The notes beneath the pieces are model-generated. The model saw only the letters and a list, made by a program, of their open reading frames with translations, ran no database searches and was not told the origin of the DNA. A program made the translations under genes and the position numbers. From assembly GCA_963666415.2 (NCBI GenBank), contig CAXXPD010000003.1, positions 2,852,001 to 2,916,000 of the forward strand: 64,000 nt of DNA, given 5' to 3'. This document shows positions 25,243 through 33,678 of this stretch, one piece after another. The stretch comes from Bin87 sp963666415. Lineage in GTDB: Bacteria > Chloroflexota > Dehalococcoidia > Lucifugimonadales > UBA3495. Numbering within the stretch: position 1 is the stretch's first letter; each line of letters begins with the position of its first letter.

Positions 25243-25641
25243 ATGGTGATATCCCAAGCGTACATATTCCTGACGATAGGGCGACAGCTAGCGAAGGCGG
25301 CGGCCACGGCAGCTGATCGCGTTCCAGAGGGTACACCGGAAGAGAGAGCCGAGATCGCTCGGCACGTTGCAGCCATCTACCGGATTCTAAGAGATGCCAC
25401 GGTGCGACGCGGGGGTGTGAAGGAATTCCCCATGCTGATGCTGGGACCGGCCACACCCAACGACAACCAGACCCAGTGTATGGAGCGGCTTCAAGATGGA
25501 ACACGCCAGTTCGGGCACACTTTCCATAGGTACAGGCGGTACCTGAGTAGAGAGGAGCGAGAACAGGTGATGTCTCATATCAAGGACCTGACCCGAATTG
25601 GGTCAGAGATAAACGCGCGGACACGAGCGCAGCGTTGGTGA
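25243..25641 (+). CDS. Hypothetical protein
   Basis: 132 residues, mainly helical and basic (RQLAKAAATAADRVPEG, ERAEIARHVAAIYRILRDA, a C-terminal ARTRAQRW). There are no membrane segments or recognised motifs. The composition and codon use look like a real gene. A GAGGGGAG stretch overlaps the ATG region, so GTG 25246 is an alternative start. It stands alone between an IS and the HTH/nucleotidyltransferase pair that reads toward it. Confidence 0.5.
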   Translation: MVISQAYIFLTIGRQLAKAAATAADRVPEGTPEERAEIARHVAAIYRILRDATVRRGGVKEFPMLMLGPATPNDNQTQCMERLQDGTRQFGHTFHRYRRYLSREEREQVMSHIKDLTRIGSEINARTRAQRW

Positions 25642-25747
25642 GTGGATTGCCTCATCCAATCACATCACGACAATACGACACCATCGCCATCCGACGCATC
25701 ATTGTGCTGCAGTCCCATCGGCGGAGCGGCGTACCGAGCATCTCTGT

Positions 25748-26188
25748 TCAACGGGATACCACGGGCGGGGCGGGGTTGCTCAGGTCTATGCCGAATGCAC
25801 TCGCCACCTCCCTGATGCGGGACCATTTGGCGGTGGCGTAATCCGTGGCCTCGTACCGCTGTATCTGCTGTTCCTTCAGCCCCAGCCGGTCCGCCAACTC
25901 CTTTTGACTGAGACCCTGGGAGATGCGTGCCTTGATGAGCAGAGCTGGTAGGTCGGCAACCACCCGCAGCGTGTCCATTCGGAACTCACCCGCCCTCACC
26001 GACTCGTACTCACGCAACTCGGCTTCCAGGTCGGCCAGCTGACTGCTGACCGCATCCACCTGTGCTTGTGCAATGATGGGATGCACTCCGTCCACCGCCT
26101 CGGGCCGTTCCCTGAGGCCCCGCAGGGTCTGCGCGAAACGCTGGGCCTGCGTTCGGGTGATCCGGTATTGCCGTTCGTTCTTGATCAT
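25748..26188 (-). CDS. XRE-family HTH protein, probable antitoxin
   Basis: 146 residues. The N-terminal half is a helical region (RITRTQAQRFAQTLRGL). The C-terminal half holds an XRE-type helix-turn-helix: LLIKARISQGLSQKELADRL with LKEQQIQRYE. It overlaps the end of the upstream nucleotidyltransferase-like gene by 4 bases (ATGA), so the two are translationally coupled. A Cro/CI-type regulator after a small enzyme gene is the usual layout of a toxin-antitoxin module in which the HTH protein also represses the operon. Confidence 0.8.
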   Translation of the reverse strand: MIKNERQYRITRTQAQRFAQTLRGLRERPEAVDGVHPIIAQAQVDAVSSQLADLEAELREYESVRAGEFRMDTLRVVADLPALLIKARISQGLSQKELADRLGLKEQQIQRYEATDYATAKWSRIREVASAFGIDLSNPAPPVVSR

Positions 26189-26625
26189 TCGAGGCCTCCC
26201 AAATCCACGGCGACGATGCCCTTGGCCCTCCCGGTCTCCCTATCCGTCTGGAAGAATTCGCGAAAAGACATGCCGTCGGCGGTTGCTTCAATCGATGCCG
26301 GAAACAACTCTCCCAGGTATCTGGCCTTCTGGGCGGCCCGACCCGCGTCAAAGCGCAGCAGGACTGGGTCCAGCAACTCCGGCGCCACTCCGGCCTCCTC
26401 CCAGCAGGCATCGAAGTCGTTCGGAACCTCCTTATCCGTCACGAAACTACCGTCGATGTACACGGTCTGACAACCGGCTCGGCTCAGGCTATCGAGAGCC
26501 ATCCTGAGTCCGGCCAGGAGCTGGTGCCGCCAGGGGCTGGTGCCGAACCTGCCGACCACCTCATCCCAATGGGTTCGATGAATGCCCGGCGGGAGCAGCC
26601 CGTCCGCATCGAACTGCGGTATCAT
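26185..26625 (-). CDS. Minimal nucleotidyltransferase-like (DUF6932-like) protein, probable toxin
   Basis: From ATG 26625 the protein is 146 residues: MIPQFDADGLLPPGIHRTHW, then VYIDGSFVTDKEVPNDFDAC. GS (59-60) followed by DFD (70-72) is the active-site pattern of minimal nucleotidyltransferases (GSx(n)DxD). The remainder (LFPASIEATADGM, FFQTDRETGRAKGIVAVDL) matches the small DUF6932-type proteins that often pair with XRE regulators. A longer in-frame start at 26739 runs across the promoter and operator, so it is not used here. It probably modifies a nucleotide or RNA target when not neutralised by the HTH partner; this is inferred. Confidence 0.7.
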   Translation of the reverse strand: MIPQFDADGLLPPGIHRTHWDEVVGRFGTSPWRHQLLAGLRMALDSLSRAGCQTVYIDGSFVTDKEVPNDFDACWEEAGVAPELLDPVLLRFDAGRAAQKARYLGELFPASIEATADGMSFREFFQTDRETGRAKGIVAVDLGGLE

Positions 26626-26626
26626 T

Positions 26627-26646
26627 ACACAACGGTAGCATTGTGT
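26627..26646 (-). promoter_or_regulatory. Operator palindrome at the start of the NTase/HTH operon
   Basis: ACACAA-N8-TTGTGT is a perfect 6-bp inverted repeat ending 1 base before the ATG of the first gene. On the minus strand a TTGACC lies just upstream, 17 bases from TACCGT inside the palindrome. Binding here would therefore block both the -10 region and the ribosome site, as expected for autoregulation by the HTH protein. Confidence 0.55.
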
Positions 26647-26900
26647 TGAATTCTGGTCAAGATTGCCACATCCAGTCAGTGGGGAGTGAACGTATCTCCG
26701 CCCCGTGGCTGTCTTCGTACGGATGGTGATAGACGACAATTAGAAATGCCGCCCTGTGGCCTCAAATCAAATGTCACTGAACTTCGGTTACACAAGGTCT
26801 CCTGACGGACCCAGCCACGAAATTCGAGAGCTGGTCACCGTCGTCTGAGAGACTCGCCGCAACGCATCGGCGAACCTGATTTGGGCATCTATCCTCCGCC

Positions 26901-27583
26901 TTATTGATACCCGTTGTGATTCGCATAATAGCCGTTACGTAAAACGACCAGTGGCAGAATTCCGCCCGATGACAGATTTCTCCACCGGCGGCAGAGCTCA
27001 CCGGCATAGTTTCCGGTCAGGCCATCGTGGCCGGCCAGGGCGCCATGCCGGTCATCGCTCCCCTTCGGATGTGCCGAACATCCCTCGCCAAACATCTGGG
27101 ACGTCGCCACCGCGGCGAAGTCTGGGTCGATGAAATAGCTCTGCAACGGGCTGTTGGCCGCCACCGGCCGCGATAGCGCCATGCCCCGCTCCCGCTGGAA
27201 CCTCCCCAGTACGCGGCCCATCCTTATCAGCAACGAGCGCAACTCCACCGGCGACAGGTCGGCCCGTTGGCAAAGTACATTGCGGTGGCTACCCCTTTCG
27301 CCGCCCGCCACACTTGGAACATCACCCGTCTGGCCACGACGTCCAGACCCGCCGTAAAGTCGGCAGCCAGCTCCTGCGTCCAGTGGCCGGGCAGCAACGT
27401 TGCAGTAGTTGCCGTTGTCCCCGAATCCGGAACAGCGTCCCCAGCCGCTGTTCTCTCCTCCGTTGGGGCGGGACGCGGCCCATCCCGAACCTCGCCGTCT
27501 GCGTTGTCCCCGCCGCCGATGCGGCGCAGCACCCGGACCACCTCGCCCACGTCGCCCTCCAGTTCCAGATGCAACTTCACCAT
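26901..27583 (-). pseudogene. Hypothetical gene, frameshifted
   Basis: The first part starts at 27583 (MVKLHLELEGDVGEVVRVLR), has a low-complexity linker, then WTQELAADFTAGLDVVARRV. The frame breaks near 27265. One missing C in AACGGGCCGAC would join MYFAN to RADLSPVELRSLLIRMGRVL and VAANSPLQSYFIDPDFAAVA. The two-part layout resembles hypothetical proteins with a winged-helix-like C-terminal region. It follows a small membrane-protein gene by 1 base, so the pair was an operon. The original end is uncertain; the restored frame stops at 26901. Confidence 0.5.
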
Positions 27584-27584
27584 T

Positions 27585-27827
27585 TCAGTCGTTCCCCCTG
27601 GCAGCCTGCCGGCGGCTCCACCACCCAATGGCGATTGCCGCGCCAATGGCGACTACGGACATTCCCACCGTGAACGGCAGCGTCATCATGACTATCAGCC
27701 GGCTGGCTTCCGGACTGGCGCCCGCTACCGTGACGCCCAATATGGACTGGATTATCACCGCGAGGATCAGAACCGCCCATACGCCGGCGGTCGTCCAGAC
27801 TGTTCTTCGCACGATGGAGTTCGACAT
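27585..27827 (-). CDS. Small two-helix membrane protein
   Basis: 80 residues with two hydrophobic segments (TTAGVWAVLILAVIIQSIL and LPFTVGMSVVAIGAAIAIGW) and a basic end (WWSRRQAARGND). It is probably an inner-membrane protein with a short exposed loop. No family is recognised. It lies immediately upstream of the frameshifted hypothetical gene. Confidence 0.6.
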   Translation of the reverse strand: MSNSIVRRTVWTTAGVWAVLILAVIIQSILGVTVAGASPEASRLIVMMTLPFTVGMSVVAIGAAIAIGWWSRRQAARGND

Positions 27828-27969
27828 GGCGGCACCTGCGCCAATCGGATCTGCTGATTGCCCGCAGATTATACAGTCCGGCCACCCCTGATCGACGACA
27901 ATACGTCCTGCCGGCCTGTTGCCTCATTCAGAAATGTTGCCGAGCCTTTAGCACCTGGGGAGCAATGCC

Positions 27970-28372
27970 TCAACGGGAAAACTCACCGTCGAATCGCGGC
28001 AATCCGTTCAGCGCCCCGTCGGCGTCATCGAACTCCCGCAGATCCGCAGCCTGGTCGTATAGCTCTTCTTCATACCCGTCCGGGTCAATGGCCTGGTAAA
28101 TGCGGTCAATGACGTCGTGGGGAAATCCGGCATCACGAGCCTCCCCCAACAAGATGCTCACAGTGGCGTAGTCTGTCGACGGCGGAGTCACGCCCAACTC
28201 TTCCGCTTCATGCCCCATGGCCGCCGCCAGCTTGGACAACTTCACCGAGTCCAGCCCCTGCCGCCGTGCCGTCGTGATGATGGCCCGCGCCTGCCTCAGG
28301 GTGGCGAATTCGGCGTCGAAGTCCGAGTCGCGTAACAGGTATTCCGATACGTCCGGTTCATCCCCCGCCACC
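27970..28372 (-). pseudogene. Hypothetical gene, 5' end removed by an IS1380 fragment
   Basis: The remaining about 130 residues are acidic and helical (FATLRQARAIITTARRQGL, KLSKLAAAMGHEAEELG, EELYDQAADLREFDDAD) and end at 27970. The frame stays open into the antisense of the IS1380 fragment and creates a chimeric 260-residue ORF whose first half is not genuine. No family is recognised. Confidence 0.5.
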
Positions 28373-28977
28373 GCCGCCACGCCGAGATCGAGAACGCCAT
28401 CCGAGACCTCAAGTACGGCGTGGGGTTGAATCATCTCCCCTCGGGCCGCTTCGCCGCCAACGCCGCCTGGCTGGCGGTGCAGGTGCTGGCGCATAACCTG
28501 GCCCGCTGGACCGCGCGCATCGGTCTGTGTGCGCAGATCGTAACCACCAAGACCCTCCGGCGGCGGTTCTTCTCTATCGCCAGACGGCTCACCCACTCGG
28601 CGCGCCGCCTCACCCTGCATCTTCCCCAGCGCTGGCCCTGGGAAACCCAGTTCAGTCGCGCCCTCGCTCGATTGCGAGCCCTGCCATTTCCGGCCTGACG
28701 GCGGCCCGTCTGCCACTGACCCGCCCGCCAGCCAACTGAACCTCTCCGCCAACTCGCGCCATCCCGGTCCGCGAGCGCCTCTCGCCGTGTCTTAGCCCGC
28801 CATCTCGCTCACCACAGCCACTGTAGGCCGCCATCGGCGCCCCCCAAAGTACCTGCAGACCGCCGCCAACCTCCCGTCTAGCCGAATTCGAGCCCGGATC
28901 ATCGCGCCTGTAACTCCCTCACCCCCCCTTCCACTGTCCTCACGCCGTCCATCCGTGTCCATCGGTGGATTCGGGTT
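28373..28977 (+). mobile_element. IS1380 fragment (3' third)
   Basis: The sequence matches the IS1380 at 20230 from the codons of HAEIENAIRDLKYG to the right inverted repeat GGTGGATTCGGG (about 28966-28977). The transposase C-terminus ends at 28698. The left two thirds are missing and the break lies inside a host gene. Confidence 0.85.
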
Positions 28978-29010
28978 TAGTCCTGTCATTGCGAGAAGCA
29001 CAGCATTAAT

Positions 29011-29120
29011 CTGTCATTGCGAGGAGTGTAGCGACGTGGCAATCTCGTTGAGGTTGAACACACGTCGGCGAACCGTCGTTGCTACGGCTACGAGATTGCC
29101 GCGCTACGCTCGCAATGACA
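29011..29120. repeat. Dispersed palindromic repeat, copy 2
   Basis: CTGTCATTGCGAGGAGTGTAG ... CGCTACGCTCGCAATGACA. The same interior motifs as copy 1 are present (ACACGTCGGCGAACCGTC, GTTGCTACGGCTACGAGATTG). A second, truncated unit begins at 29250 and is cut by the IS256 fragment at 29282. Confidence 0.8.
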
Positions 29121-29169
29121 TTAGGGGACAATCGAAAGACTCTGCGGCTCACGCATACCCACTTTACTT

Positions 29170-29219
29170 CACTACCAACGGGCACCGCCTACCAACGGGC
29201 ACCGCCTACCAACGGGCAC
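29170..29219. repeat. Short tandem repeat (CTACCAACGGGCACCGC, about three units)
   Basis: Three near-perfect 17-base units follow ACTTTACTTCA. A single unit of the same sequence is found at about 18950, beside ISAs1 copy 2. The array is part of the dispersed intergenic repeat that carries the CGGCTCACGC...CCCACTTTA motif. Confidence 0.7.
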
Positions 29220-29281
29220 CACCGGCTCACTTGTACCCGCTTTGATCTGTCATTGCGAGGAGCGTAGCGACGTGGCAATGT

Positions 29282-29437
29282 TAGTGTCCCGTCAAGTAGT
29301 GTAAAAGCGCGTCATCCCTTTTGATGTTGATCAGGCCGCTGCGTCCAGCATATTGGGCTTCGGCAGTGCCTCGTTGCCGGCGGCGTTGGGGATGGTGAGG
29401 TAGCGGCGGGCTTCGGCCCATTCGTCGTGTTGCTCGG
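29282..29437 (-). mobile_element. IS256 end fragment
   Basis: TAGTGTCCCGTCAAGTAGTGT through the transposase C-terminal codons matches the IS256 copies at 42104 and 55320. The match stops at 29437, where the ISNCY element begins. Only the last about 155 bases remain. Confidence 0.85.
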
Positions 29438-31055
29438 TGTTGCTGGTCTACGATTCCGTCATGAGCTAACTGTTCAGCGAAAATGTCACCCATGAAGGAT
29501 GTGACATTGAACCAACGAGAACAAGCCAGACTCCACGTGTTGAACTCCGTTTTGGAATACCAGGCGCCCATCGCCCAGGCCGCCGAGCTTTTGGGGGTGA
29601 GTGAGGGACACGCCCGCCGGATGTTGGCCGGCTACCGCGAGCAAGGTGCCGCCGCCCTCGCCCACGGTAACCGCGGCCGCCGTCCCCACAACGCCCTCCC
29701 GCCCGCTCAGGCTGCCGCCGTGGTTGAGCTGGCCACCCAGCGCTATGAGGGCGCCAACCATACCCACTTCACCGAGCTGCTGAGCGAGCGGGAGGGCATC
29801 GACCTCAGCCGACCCACGGTGCGGCGTATTCTGACCCGGGCGGGCATCGGCAGTCCCCGCAGCCGGCGCTCACCGCAACACCGTTTCCGCCGCCAGCGAA
29901 TGCCCCAGGCGGGGATGCTGGTGCAATTGGACGGCAGCCATCACGCCTGGTTGGAGGACCGGGGACCCAAATTCGCCCTGCTGCTGGCCGTGGACGACGC
30001 CACCGGCACGGTGGCCAACGCCGTCTTCCGCACCGGCGAAGACACCCGAGGCTACTTCATGCTGTTGGATGGCCTGATCCAGCGCTGGGGCATTCCCCTG
30101 GCGCTGTACAGCGATCGCCATGCCGTCTTCAAGCACAACGCCCGCCAGCCGGAGACCGCGGCGGAAGCCACCCAGTTCACCCGTGGCCTGCAGGAATTGG
30201 GGATCCGGCAGATCTTCGCCCGCTCACCCCAGGCCAAGGGCCGGGTGGAACGCATGGCGGAGACCTTCCAGGACCGACTGGTCACCGAACTGCGCCTGGC
30301 GGACGCCAGGACTATTGGCCAGGCCACGGCGGTGCTGCGGGACTTCCTGCCTCGCTGCAACGCCCGCTTCGCCGTGCAGCCAGAGCATCCGGAAGCCGCC
30401 TACCGTCCAGTGTCGCCGGAACTTTGCCTGTCTGAGATCCTGTGCTTCAAGCACACCCGCAAGGTCGCCCGGGACAACACGGTAAAGTACCACTGGCGGG
30501 TCCTGCAACTGCTGCCGGATCGGGAACGTCCCAGCTACGCCGGCCTGCGGGTGGAGGTGCTGGAACGCCCCGACGGCGAACTCATCGTCCAGTACCAGGG
30601 CCATACCGTGGCCACGCAGGAACCGCCGCCGCGCATGGGCGCGCTGTGGGCCTCGGTCAATCCCTGGTCGCCAGGCCCTGAACTCAAGCGCATCGTCAGC
30701 AGCATGGGCGACCACCACATCAGCAAGTCCCCGCAACGGCGTCTGGCCGCCTTGGAACCGGTGCATCTGGACGAGGCCAGGGTCAAGACCGTTGCCGAAA
30801 AGGACGTCGTCAGCAAGACGCCGGCCACATGGGGGCGCACACCCACGCCTACCCAGAAGGCCCGGTGGAAGGCGATCCAGCAGGCCAGGCTGAAAGGTCT
30901 GTCCCTGCGGGCCATCGCCAAGGAACTCGGGATCGCACGAGACACCGTGCGTAAGTACGCTTACGCCGAGCAACCGCCCACCAAGAAGCTCAGCGCCCAG
31001 GAACGCGCCAAGCTGAAAGCGCTACGCAAATCCGCAACCGTCGCCAACTAACCAA
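29438..31055 (+). mobile_element. ISNCY-type element, right end lost
   Basis: The left limit is where the IS256 fragment stops (29438). No matching right terminus is seen before the adjacent IS110 element, so the right limit is approximate. Confidence 0.5.
29483..31051 (+). CDS. ISNCY-family (IS1202-like) transposase with rve core
   Basis: 522 residues. The N-terminal HTH region is QAAELLGVSEGHARRMLAGY. The integrase-like core has MLVQLDGSHHAWLEDRGPK (first Asp), LYSDRHAVFK (second Asp) and ARSPQAKGRVERM (catalytic Glu). A C-terminal HTH (GLSLRAIAKELGIARDTVRK) completes the layout seen in ISNCY transposases. ATG 29492 is an alternative start. The frame is intact, although the element's right end is apparently lost. 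Confidence 0.85.
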   Translation: MSPMKDVTLNQREQARLHVLNSVLEYQAPIAQAAELLGVSEGHARRMLAGYREQGAAALAHGNRGRRPHNALPPAQAAAVVELATQRYEGANHTHFTELLSEREGIDLSRPTVRRILTRAGIGSPRSRRSPQHRFRRQRMPQAGMLVQLDGSHHAWLEDRGPKFALLLAVDDATGTVANAVFRTGEDTRGYFMLLDGLIQRWGIPLALYSDRHAVFKHNARQPETAAEATQFTRGLQELGIRQIFARSPQAKGRVERMAETFQDRLVTELRLADARTIGQATAVLRDFLPRCNARFAVQPEHPEAAYRPVSPELCLSEILCFKHTRKVARDNTVKYHWRVLQLLPDRERPSYAGLRVEVLERPDGELIVQYQGHTVATQEPPPRMGALWASVNPWSPGPELKRIVSSMGDHHISKSPQRRLAALEPVHLDEARVKTVAEKDVVSKTPATWGRTPTPTQKARWKAIQQARLKGLSLRAIAKELGIARDTVRKYAYAEQPPTKKLSAQERAKLKALRKSATVAN

Positions 31056-31058
31056 ACG

Positions 31059-31285
31059 GACTGCGATGATGAGTCCAGGCCATTTCGGCTCGGGTCTGAC
31101 CCACAAATGGACTGGCTAAGATGCCTTCAAAATGATCTGTCGGCCCGATCCCACGATGGCCCAGACGGTACCAACCGCCTTGGCGAGCAGTGACCTTATA
31201 GGAGCCTGGCCTCAAGCCCCATCGCAGTCGTGTCCGCTCACCTGGCTGGCGTGCCATCCTCGGCCTCATCCCTCAGGAGGTAGCA
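31059..31285 (+). ncRNA. Candidate bridge RNA region of IS110 element 1
   Basis: This is the non-coding left end of an IS110-family element, where this subgroup encodes its bridge RNA. It contains TATAGGAGC (31197-31205), identical to nine bases of the element's right end (33607-33615), as a donor-binding guide would be. It also contains CATCGCAGTC (31220-31229), the exact reverse complement of GACTGCGATG at the left edge (31059-31068). The RNA limits are not defined. Confidence 0.45.
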
Positions 31286-32377
31286 ATGATAAGCGTCGCC
31301 GGTCACGAAGGCAGTCGTACAGTTCAGGTGGTCATCGGAGTGGACACTCACCAAGACGAGCATGTGGCGGTGGCCATTGACCGGCAAGGTGTCCGCCTTG
31401 CCGAGCGCCGCGCGCCAGCGACTACGTTCGGGTATACGGATCTCGAACGTTGGTCCCGGAGCTTAGGAGAGATTCTCAAGTTCGGGATCGAAGGCACGGG
31501 TTCCTACGGCGCCGGCGTTTCCCGATTCCTGAGCGGCCGTGGCTATACCGTCGTCGAGGTCAATCGACCTGACCGATCAGTCCGCTATCGGAAGGGGAAG
31601 AGCGACCCCACCGATGCGGAGATGGCAGCACGCGCGGTACTGGCCGGAGTAGCCGACGCCACTCCCAAGTCAGGTGAGGGCGAAGTCGAAATGATTCGCA
31701 TGCTTAAGAGCACCAAGGACTCGGCCGTCAAGGCTCGCACCCAGGCCATCAACCAGATGAAGGCTCTGGTTGTCACGGCCCCGGCCGAGCTTCGCGAAAC
31801 CCTCGCTGGTCTCGCCTCCGGCGCCCTCGCCACGCGGTGCAAGAGCTTCCGTATCAGTCGCCTGGACGATCCCACGGCGGCGGCCAAGTATGCTCTTCGC
31901 TCGTTGGCTGGCCGCTACTATCAGCTCAGCAAGGAGATCCACGACCTGAAGACCGAGCTGGAACGGCTCACCCTGACGGCAGCGCCAGCCCTGGTCAGTG
32001 TCTTCGGCATAGGACCCGACACCGCCGCGACACTCCTGATCACTGCCGGGAATAACCCGGAACGCCTCCACTCCGAGGCCGCCTTCGCCGCGCTGTGCGG
32101 GGTGAACCCGATACCTGCTTCCTCTGGCAAGACCAACCGACATCGGCTGAACCGCGGTGGCGACCGTCAGGCCAATGCGGCTCTCTATCGCATCGTTGTG
32201 GTCCGGCTTCGTCATGATTGCCGGACCAAGGCATACATGCTCCGTCGCACCGGCGAGGGAATGAGCAAGACCGAAGTCATCCGTTGTCTCAAACGCTATG
32301 TTGCTCGCGAGGTCTTCTCCGTTCTGCAGGATTCGGCCAAGGTAGTCCCCCAGGGCAATCGCGTTTTAGCTGCGTAG
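31286..32377 (+). CDS. IS110-family transposase (DEDD), last codons replaced
   Basis: The N-terminal RuvC-like part has VIGVDTHQDEHVAVAIDRQG (first Asp), FGIEGTGSYGAG (Glu) and GKSDPTDAEMAA (Asp-x-x-Asp). The C-terminal Tnp_20 domain has FGIGPDTAATLLITAGN and AALCGVNPIPASSGKTNRHR with the catalytic Ser region. ISAs1 copy 3 cuts the gene after VVP. The original ending SAA with its stop is now at 33591-33602. In its place the ORF reads QGNRVLAA from the inserted IS and stops at 32377. Almost the whole protein (about 353 native residues) is preserved, so activity may survive. Confidence 0.85.
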   Translation: MISVAGHEGSRTVQVVIGVDTHQDEHVAVAIDRQGVRLAERRAPATTFGYTDLERWSRSLGEILKFGIEGTGSYGAGVSRFLSGRGYTVVEVNRPDRSVRYRKGKSDPTDAEMAARAVLAGVADATPKSGEGEVEMIRMLKSTKDSAVKARTQAINQMKALVVTAPAELRETLAGLASGALATRCKSFRISRLDDPTAAAKYALRSLAGRYYQLSKEIHDLKTELERLTLTAAPALVSVFGIGPDTAATLLITAGNNPERLHSEAAFAALCGVNPIPASSGKTNRHRLNRGGDRQANAALYRIVVVRLRHDCRTKAYMLRRTGEGMSKTEVIRCLKRYVAREVFSVLQDSAKVVPQGNRVLAA

Positions 32378-33580
32378 GACTTTTAGCAGGTAGTCCTCCT
32401 TCCAGCCGGCCTGGAGGCGTTTCCCCTGGATGCCCACCTTCAGGCTCGTTTCGTTCTTGAGCAGATTGTGCGAAACCTGCCGCAGCGTGGCCATGTTCTG
32501 CGGAGCGTGGTCCTTGCGGATCCGGCAATGGTCTTCCCCGAAAGTCACGTCCAGGCTCCAGTGCAAGCAGTTCTCGATGCTCCAGTGAGTGCGCACCACC
32601 TTCAGCAGTCGCTCCGCCGGGGCATCCAGGCTGCTGATGTAGTACCGGGGCTGCACCGTGGTCCCTGCCGGCGTCTCCCGGCGGCCCACCACCTTGACCA
32701 CCGAGCGCAGGCCGGGCCAGTCCTGCCCGGTGCTCAGGTACTCCAGGCAAGATGGGTCGCTGATTGTCCAGCACTCCCGACGTTCTATCCTTCCGTGGTC
32801 TTTGTTCAGGGTGGTGGCGTAGTCATGGGGCACTCCCCCGAAGCCGAACTCCTCCGCTCCCTCGAACCGGTCCCGCACGTCTTCATACAGTTGACCTTGG
32901 TTCTCCTTCAGCGCCAGCACGTAGCCGGCTCCCCGGTCCAGAATCCCCTGGGCGATCTCCTGCTGGCAGCCCATGGCGTCGATGGTGACGATGCACCCCT
33001 TCAGTTCCAGCATTGGCAGCAACTGGGGGATCGCGGTGATTTCGTTGGACTTCTCCGCGGTCTTCACCTGCCCCAGGGTCAGCGTGTTGGCCGAGGCCCA
33101 GGCGCTGACCAGGTGGATGGCCCGCTGGCCCACATTGCGGTCGTGGGAACGCCGTACCGTCTTGCCGTCGATGGCCACCACTTCCCCGGGGATCAGGTCG
33201 GACACCGCCTGGGTCCAGGCCATGAAGCACTGCTGGAACTGCTCCGGGTCCAGCCGGGAGAAGACGTCGCCGAAGGTGTCGTGGGACGGGATGCCGTGGG
33301 GCAGTTCCAGGAAGGTCTGGAACCATTCCAGCTTGCTCTTGCCGAACAATTCGATGTAGACCCAGGAGTCGGCACCGCAGATGACGGCGCAGATGGCAAT
33401 GGCAATGATGTCCAGCAGTTGGTGCCGCTTGCACCGGTCGATCCTGGGGTCCTCCAACGTCCCGAAATAATCCATAATGGACGCGCCCTTCCCCTCTCTC
33501 ATCACTCCTCCCCTCTCCCCTTCATATCACTGGACTCGCATGCCTGGCCAAGTCTACCAATCTATAACGCGATTGCCCTG
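32351..33580 (-). mobile_element. ISAs1-family insertion sequence, copy 3 (intact)
   Basis: 1230 bp, the same inverted repeats as copies 1 and 2, and a perfect 10-bp duplication GGTAGTCCCC (32341-32350 and 33581-33590). It is inserted in the 3' end of the IS110 transposase gene. Confidence 0.95.
32366..33505 (-). CDS. ISAs1-family transposase (DDE), copy 3
   Basis: 379 residues, intact and nearly identical to copies 1 and 2 (small differences such as NVGQRAIH for NVGKRAIH and GAGYVLAL for GAGHVLAL). All motifs described for copy 1 are present. Confidence 0.95.
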   Translation of the reverse strand: MMREGKGASIMDYFGTLEDPRIDRCKRHQLLDIIAIAICAVICGADSWVYIELFGKSKLEWFQTFLELPHGIPSHDTFGDVFSRLDPEQFQQCFMAWTQAVSDLIPGEVVAIDGKTVRRSHDRNVGQRAIHLVSAWASANTLTLGQVKTAEKSNEITAIPQLLPMLELKGCIVTIDAMGCQQEIAQGILDRGAGYVLALKENQGQLYEDVRDRFEGAEEFGFGGVPHDYATTLNKDHGRIERRECWTISDPSCLEYLSTGQDWPGLRSVVKVVGRRETPAGTTVQPRYYISSLDAPAERLLKVVRTHWSIENCLHWSLDVTFGEDHCRIRKDHAPQNMATLRQVSHNLLKNETSLKVGIQGKRLQAGWKEDYLLKVLRS

Positions 33581-33678
33581 GGTAGTCCCCAGTGCGGCTT
33601 GACATCTATAGGAGCATCATTTTCGCTTTTCATTTAATAGGACAGAATCGCTGGACAACAACACAATGACAGGTGGGC

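Larger units (their letters stand above)
31056..33620 (+). mobile_element. IS110-family element 1, interrupted by ISAs1 copy 3
   Basis: A transposase of DEDD type is preceded by about 230 non-coding bases. It is followed by the end sequence TTGACATCTATAGGAGCATC (33599-33618), which is typical of this family. There are no inverted repeats, as expected. The exact limits are uncertain. ISAs1 copy 3 is inserted in the last codons. Confidence 0.75.

Noticed and set aside
29170..29219. Possible CRISPR-like array
   Set aside because: The three 17-base units are directly adjacent without spacers; it is a simple tandem repeat within a dispersed intergenic repeat.
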